9,244 nt of DNA, taken from positions 1-9,244 of the forward strand of contig JAYEIH010000108.1 of assembly GCA_034659995.1 (NCBI GenBank), given 5' to 3'. Source of the stretch: JAYEIH01 sp034659995. Lineage in GTDB: Archaea; Methanobacteriota_B; Thermococci; Methanofastidiosales; B48-G16. Numbering within the stretch: position 1 is the first letter of the stretch; every line of letters starts with the position of its first letter. The notes beneath the pieces are model-generated. The model saw only the letters and a list, made by a program, of their open reading frames with translations, did no database searches and was not told the origin of the DNA. Made by a program: the position numbers and the translations under genes. This document shows, piece after piece, positions 6,314 through 9,244 of the stretch.

Positions 6314-7219
6314 TTATCCACCAATTTTTACCTTTATACCGTTACTCTCTAATTTTTCTCTAATTTTCTTTAGGGTTTCGTTGGAGGGGGATTGTGTGCT
6401 TTCCATTCTGTACTCCTTCCCAAGCCTCTCATATTTTTCACGTATATCGTGGAAGGGAAGCAGATCGATTCTATGAATTCTCAGCGAGGAAACAAGCTCT
6501 ACAAGCTGCTCGATGTTTTTTTCCGTATCTGTAATTGTGGGTATCACAGGAAACCGTATGATCAGATCGCTATTTTTCTCTATAAGCCTCTTTAAATTTT
6601 TTATGATAGGCTTATTTGATACTCCTGTGTATTTCAGATGCTGCTCGCTATTCAGCAGTTTTAGGTCGTAGAGAAAGAGGTCAACATCATCTGTTATTGA
6701 GTTAAAAGCCTCCGGAGATGCATAACCCGCGGTATCCAACGTAGTGTGGATCTCCTCTTCTTTACATCGTTTTAAAAGAGTCTTCAGGAACGTAGGCTGC
6801 ATGAGTGGTTCTCCACCTGAAAAGGTTACCCCTCCATTGGAGGAATCGTAGTATATAACCGATCCTCTAATCTCCTTCATGATCTCCTCCACTGTAACCT
6901 TCCGTCCCACCACCTGTAAAGCGCCGGAGGGGCAGACCTCACCACAGAGTCCACACGAGGTGCATTTCTTCCTGAGTATCGATATTCCGTCGTTTTCCTC
7001 TATTACAGCTTCTTCCGGGCAGATCTGGATGCACTTACCGCAGTTTATACATTTGATACCGTGATAGAAGATCTCATTTGAGGAGGATATGCCTTCCGGG
7101 TTATGGCACCACCAACAGGACAGAGGGCATCCCTTAAAAAAGACAGTGGTTCGGATGCCAGGTCCGTCATGAACAGCGAATTTTTTTATATCGAATATCA
7201 TGCCGGGGCACATATGCAT
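6314..7219 (-). CDS. hypE: Glycyl radical enzyme activase (radical SAM)
   Basis: This radical-SAM activase cuts S-adenosylmethionine to make the 5'-deoxyadenosyl radical that takes a hydrogen from the glycine of the adjacent enzyme. The 301-residue protein has the activase start pattern FDIKKFAVHDGPGIRT (9-24) and the 4Fe-4S/SAM motif CxxxCxxC (Cys31, 35, 38). An inserted double ferredoxin domain follows (C57, C60, C63, C67 and C86, C89, C92, C96), then the SAM-binding SGGEP (134-138). The double-cluster insert marks the PflC/HypE type rather than the short PFL activase. The ATG at 7219 has GGAAGG five bases before it. In-frame ATGs at 7213 and 7201 are also possible, since the TATA-like box would start the mRNA near 7213-7216. 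It ends one base before the ATG of the enzyme gene, so the two are surely one operon. The hypE name rests on its partner's assignment. Confidence 0.9.
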   Translation of the reverse strand: MHMCPGMIFDIKKFAVHDGPGIRTTVFFKGCPLSCWWCHNPEGISSSNEIFYHGIKCINCGKCIQICPEEAVIEENDGISILRKKCTSCGLCGEVCPSGALQVVGRKVTVEEIMKEIRGSVIYYDSSNGGVTFSGGEPLMQPTFLKTLLKRCKEEEIHTTLDTAGYASPEAFNSITDDVDLFLYDLKLLNSEQHLKYTGVSNKPIIKNLKRLIEKNSDLIIRFPVIPTITDTEKNIEQLVELVSSLRIHRIDLLPFHDIREKYERLGKEYRMESTQSPSNETLKKIREKLESNGIKVKIGG

Positions 7220-7233
7220 TTTTTCCTTCCGTA

Positions 7234-7244
7234 CATTATAAATA
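7234..7244 (-). promoter_or_regulatory. Candidate TATA box, activase/glycyl radical enzyme operon
   Basis: On the - strand ATATTTATAAT lies 15-25 bases before the ATG at 7219. It is the best TATA-like sequence on this side of the divergent region. A transcription start 25-27 bases further on falls at about 7213-7216. This suggests a leaderless mRNA, or use of the internal ATG at 7213 or 7201. Confidence 0.4.
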
Positions 7245-7265
7245 TTACGATCTTAGAAACTATTG

Positions 7266-7304
7266 ACGTAACCACCTTACCCAATCAACGTAACGTTTTT
7301 ATAT
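7266..7304 (+). promoter_or_regulatory. Candidate aminotransferase promoter with upstream repeat
   Basis: TTTTTATAT at 7296-7304 is a clear TATA-like box, about 34 bases before the aminotransferase ATG, giving an expected leader of roughly 8 bases. Just upstream, ACGTAAC occurs twice in direct orientation (7266-7272 and 7288-7294), 22 bases apart or about two helical turns. The second copy lies within the palindrome AACGT-A-ACGTT (7287-7297), which touches the TATA box. This layout fits binding of a dimeric regulator on one DNA face, but no regulator gene is in the window. Confidence 0.4.
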
Positions 7305-7333
7305 CCTCACTCACAGTTAAACTGGTGTCTATT

Positions 7334-8512
7334 ATGAACTGGAAAAAGTACTACTCAGAAAGGGCAAAAGGTCTTAAAGCTTCTCAGATCAGAGAGCTGC
7401 TCAAAATTGCGCAGAAACCAGAGGTTATTTCTTTTGCAGGCGGACTGCCAAATCCTGATTCTTATCCTGTTGAACAGGTAAGGGAGTGTATAAATTATAT
7501 ACTGGATACAGAGGCCGAGCAGGCTCTCCAGTACGGAGCAACTGATGGCTATGTAAAGCTCAGAGAGTTTTTAGCGGAACGCATGGGAAAAAGAGGATAT
7601 AACGCTAAACCTGAAGGTATACTTGTCACTGCTGGATCACAGCAGGGGCTGGATCTTGTCAGTAAGGTCTTTATCGAGAAGGATGATGTTGTGCTTACGG
7701 AGTCCCCTACGTATCTCGGTGGACTGGGCGCATTCAGAGCATATCAGGGAAGAATCGAGACGATACCTCTACAAGAGGATGGTATGGACCTGGATCTTCT
7801 TGAAAATCGATTGAAAACAGGGAAGAAACCAAAGTTCATCTATATAGTGTCAACATTCCAGAACCCCGCGGGGGTATGTATGTCCACTGAAAAGAGGAAA
7901 AGGATCGTTGAGATATCGCTGAAATACGATGTCCCGCTTATAGAAGATAATCCCTACTCCGAACTTGCCTTTAGTAGTGAGCCTCCAAAACCTATAATAG
8001 CCTATTCACAAGGAAATGTTCTTTACCTGGGGACGTTCTCCAAGGTATTTTCGCCCGGTATCAGGGTGGCGTGGATAGCTGGCCCTACGGAGATAGTGAA
8101 TAAGCTGATGATCGCTAAGCAGTCCACCGATCTCTGCTCAAATGTCCTTTCTCAGAGAATGGTATATGAGTACTGCCGCAGGGGGTATCTGGACGAGAAC
8201 CTTAAAAAGATCAGAGAGATGTATAAGCGGAAGAAGGATTTAATGCTGAAAACTATGGGAGAAGAGTTCCCTGAGGAGGTAACATGGACGAAGCCGGAGG
8301 GTGGACTGTTCCTGTGGGTAACACTTCCGGAGTATGTAGACACAGAGGAAATGTTTAAAGAGGCAATTAAAAATAACGTCGCATACGTTGTTGGCTCTGC
8401 CTTTGAGGGTGGAAAAAACACAATGAGGTTGAATTTTTCTTTCGCCTCTGATGAAAAAATAGTGGAAGGGATAACAAGACTTGGGAAGGTAATTAGATCC
8501 ACATTACAGTAA
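7334..8512 (+). CDS. PLP-dependent class I/II aminotransferase (LysN/KAT-II type)
   Basis: This is a fold-type I aminotransferase of 392 residues, the family's normal length, which acts in the cytoplasm. Visible motifs are the N-terminal substrate segment ISFAGGLPNPD (32-42), YGATDGYVKLR (67-77), the cofactor-phosphate loop TAGSQQGLD (99-107), and Asn177 in FQNPAG. Asp205 and Tyr208 (EDNPYSE) contact the PLP ring. The Schiff-base Lys237 lies in GTFSKVFSPGIR with Arg244 close by, and the carboxylate-binding Arg is Arg365 in NTMRLNFS. This pattern belongs to the 2-aminoadipate/kynurenine/multi-substrate group that includes LysN; the exact amino donor cannot be read from sequence. The ATG at 7334 is chosen over an in-frame ATG at 7103 because the family start and a TATA-like box lie here. 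The longer version would run antisense through the activase gene. It is divergent from that operon; a functional link is only a guess. Confidence 0.92.
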   Translation: MNWKKYYSERAKGLKASQIRELLKIAQKPEVISFAGGLPNPDSYPVEQVRECINYILDTEAEQALQYGATDGYVKLREFLAERMGKRGYNAKPEGILVTAGSQQGLDLVSKVFIEKDDVVLTESPTYLGGLGAFRAYQGRIETIPLQEDGMDLDLLENRLKTGKKPKFIYIVSTFQNPAGVCMSTEKRKRIVEISLKYDVPLIEDNPYSELAFSSEPPKPIIAYSQGNVLYLGTFSKVFSPGIRVAWIAGPTEIVNKLMIAKQSTDLCSNVLSQRMVYEYCRRGYLDENLKKIREMYKRKKDLMLKTMGEEFPEEVTWTKPEGGLFLWVTLPEYVDTEEMFKEAIKNNVAYVVGSAFEGGKNTMRLNFSFASDEKIVEGITRLGKVIRSTLQ

Positions 8513-8514
8513 TA

Positions 8515-8532
8515 TTTTTTCTTTTTATTTTT
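8515..8532 (+). terminator. T-rich tract after the aminotransferase
   Basis: Three T-runs of 6, 5 and 5, broken by single C and A bases, begin three bases after the aminotransferase stop. Archaeal RNA polymerase terminates at such tracts without needing a hairpin. The tract lies in the 64-base gap between convergent genes and works for the + strand only; I see no matching tract for the - strand gene. Confidence 0.55.
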
Positions 8533-8576
8533 ACATTATCCTATATACTTTAGCGAAAGATGGGGGAACAGACGTG

Positions 8577-9125
8577 TTACTCACAGCGATAGATGGCACT
8601 CTTTCCATATCCTGTTATTACTTTGGTGTATCCCCGTAACATCCTGTTTACTGTTTTATCTCCCGTGTCTATGAGGAGAGGTCGACTCCGCAGTGAGTTT
8701 ATTTTCTGTTTCGTCGAAATTATTATGATGTTTTCTCTTCCCACTTTTTTGATCACCGTTGAACTTAGCTGTTGGTTCCCCCTTCCGAATATATATCCTT
8801 GACCCCCTATAGGGGTGATAATCAACTTGGTTTTTTTTCCTTCAATCTTTTCGAGCAGCTCCTTCTCGTTTAGGTCTTTCCCAATAAGCGTTTTGTTATG
8901 TACGAGATCCACACCCAATAATGAGTACTCCAAACCCAGTTTCTTCATTATTGCCCGGGTGGTCGTGCCAGGTCCAATAATATATACAAACTTGTCGGAT
9001 ATAGTTTCTACCACTTCAGCTGCTATCGCTTCCTGCAGGTATCTTTCACTGGCAAGAGTCCCAATCTTTAACCGCTGGACATGCCTTTTTTCAAAGGGTA
9101 TCCGCAGGTACCCATAGAGTCGGAA
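8577..9125 (-). pseudogene. C-terminal half of an AcoX-type ATP-NAD kinase
   Basis: The protein matches the C-terminal half of the archaeal ATP-NAD kinase/AcoX family, which phosphorylates NAD to NADP in the cytoplasm. Counted from the GTG at 9014, the family-typical segments are YIIGPGTTTRAI (11-22), LLGVD (32-36), ITPIGGQG (66-73), FGRGNQQLS (76-84), DTGD (116-119) and LRGYTKVITGYG (126-137). Family homology continues upstream of that GTG through RLYGYLRIPFEKRHVQ to about 9122, where an in-frame TGA (9128-9126) ends the frame. There is no start codon at a sensible place. Family members are roughly 340-370 residues, so about half, including the N-terminal nucleotide-binding part with the GGDGT-type motif, is missing. 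The C-terminus is complete, with a TAA stop. Upstream the sequence becomes an unrelated dehydrogenase. It is therefore a broken gene or an assembly artefact, not a small intact protein. Confidence 0.75.
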
Positions 9126-9244
9126 TCAGATGTTACATCGCATTTGAAAAATTTTGCATCTGTTCTAATTTTTTTAACATCCTTTAAGACTTTTTTACCC
9201 TTTTTAGCATTGATATCAAGGAGAGCAACAGTAGCACCTGCCTC
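9122..9244 (-). pseudogene. N-terminal fragment of a short-chain dehydrogenase
   Basis: Reading the - strand from 9244, about 41 codons match the Rossmann region of short-chain dehydrogenases/reductases. They run EAGATVALLDIN, a Lys-rich helix, and AKFFKCDVTSDS. In this family the stretch follows the TGxxxGIG cofactor loop (beyond the window edge). The Asp at the end of beta-2 (LLDIN) favours NAD(H) over NADP(H), and CDVT contains the conserved Asp next to the adenine ring. After about 9122 the match stops: the frame reads nonsense (MGTCGYPLKK) and reaches a stop at 9070-9068, while another frame turns into ATP-NAD kinase. Only the front part of the gene is therefore joined here, and the catalytic Ser-Tyr-Lys part is absent. 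The 5' end lies outside the window. Confidence 0.65.

Noticed and set aside
6313..6324. TTG at 6324 or GTG at 6321 as start of the glycyl radical enzyme
   Set aside because: Neither has a good ribosome site; the ATG at 6312 has GGTGG at proper spacing and directly follows the activase stop.
7103..7333. 77-residue N-terminal extension of the aminotransferase reading frame
   Set aside because: It runs antisense through the activase gene and across the promoter region, and has no family match; the family start and a TATA-like box support 7334.
8577..9014. Complete 145-residue protein starting at GTG 9014
   Set aside because: Homology to ATP-NAD kinase continues ~37 codons upstream of this GTG without a start, so it is the tail of a longer protein, not a genuine small gene.

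Overview
The window looks like a piece of an anaerobic archaeal (probably euryarchaeal) genome. The evidence is indirect: AT-rich TATA-box-like elements about 25-35 bases before several starts, at least one apparently leaderless gene (the EngB GTPase), Shine-Dalgarno sites of the GGTGA type before others, T-tract-style termination, an AcoX-type ATP-NAD kinase of the kind common in archaea, and an oxygen-sensitive glycyl radical enzyme. The lineage cannot be fixed from the sequence alone.

Left part (1-2643). Two unrecognised genes lie one base apart on the + strand. The first is a probably 5'-truncated protein with an Ig-like/CBM48-like N-terminus. The second has two membrane segments flanking a large loop. 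A 177-base gap with two adjacent hairpins follows, then a 57-residue two-helix membrane protein. Behind it is a stretch that still reads like protein in two frames (a possible decayed extension), and an inverted repeat.

Middle (2644-3900). The EngB-type GTPase on + and a secreted double OB-fold protein on - converge and overlap by 15 bases at their 3' ends.

Core (3937-7219, - strand). A two-gene operon encodes a glycyl-radical-enzyme activase with two extra 4Fe-4S cluster motifs, then a glycyl radical enzyme of about 791 residues. The enzyme aligns along its whole length with the trans-4-hydroxy-L-proline dehydratase HypD of Clostridioides difficile as I remember that sequence, including the remembered pocket residues. 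The activase would place the glycyl radical on Gly766. The dehydratase would then remove water from hydroxyproline to give pyrroline-5-carboxylate, which a P5C reductase not present in this window could turn into proline.

Right part (7220-9244). A short divergent promoter region, with a 7-base repeat spaced by 22 bases, separates the operon from a PLP-dependent aminotransferase of the LysN/KAT-II type on +. A T-tract follows it. The last ~670 bases (- strand) hold only the C-terminal half of an AcoX-type ATP-NAD kinase. Where its N-terminal half should be, the sequence switches, in another reading frame, to a piece of a short-chain dehydrogenase. This is either a real deletion scar or an assembly chimera.
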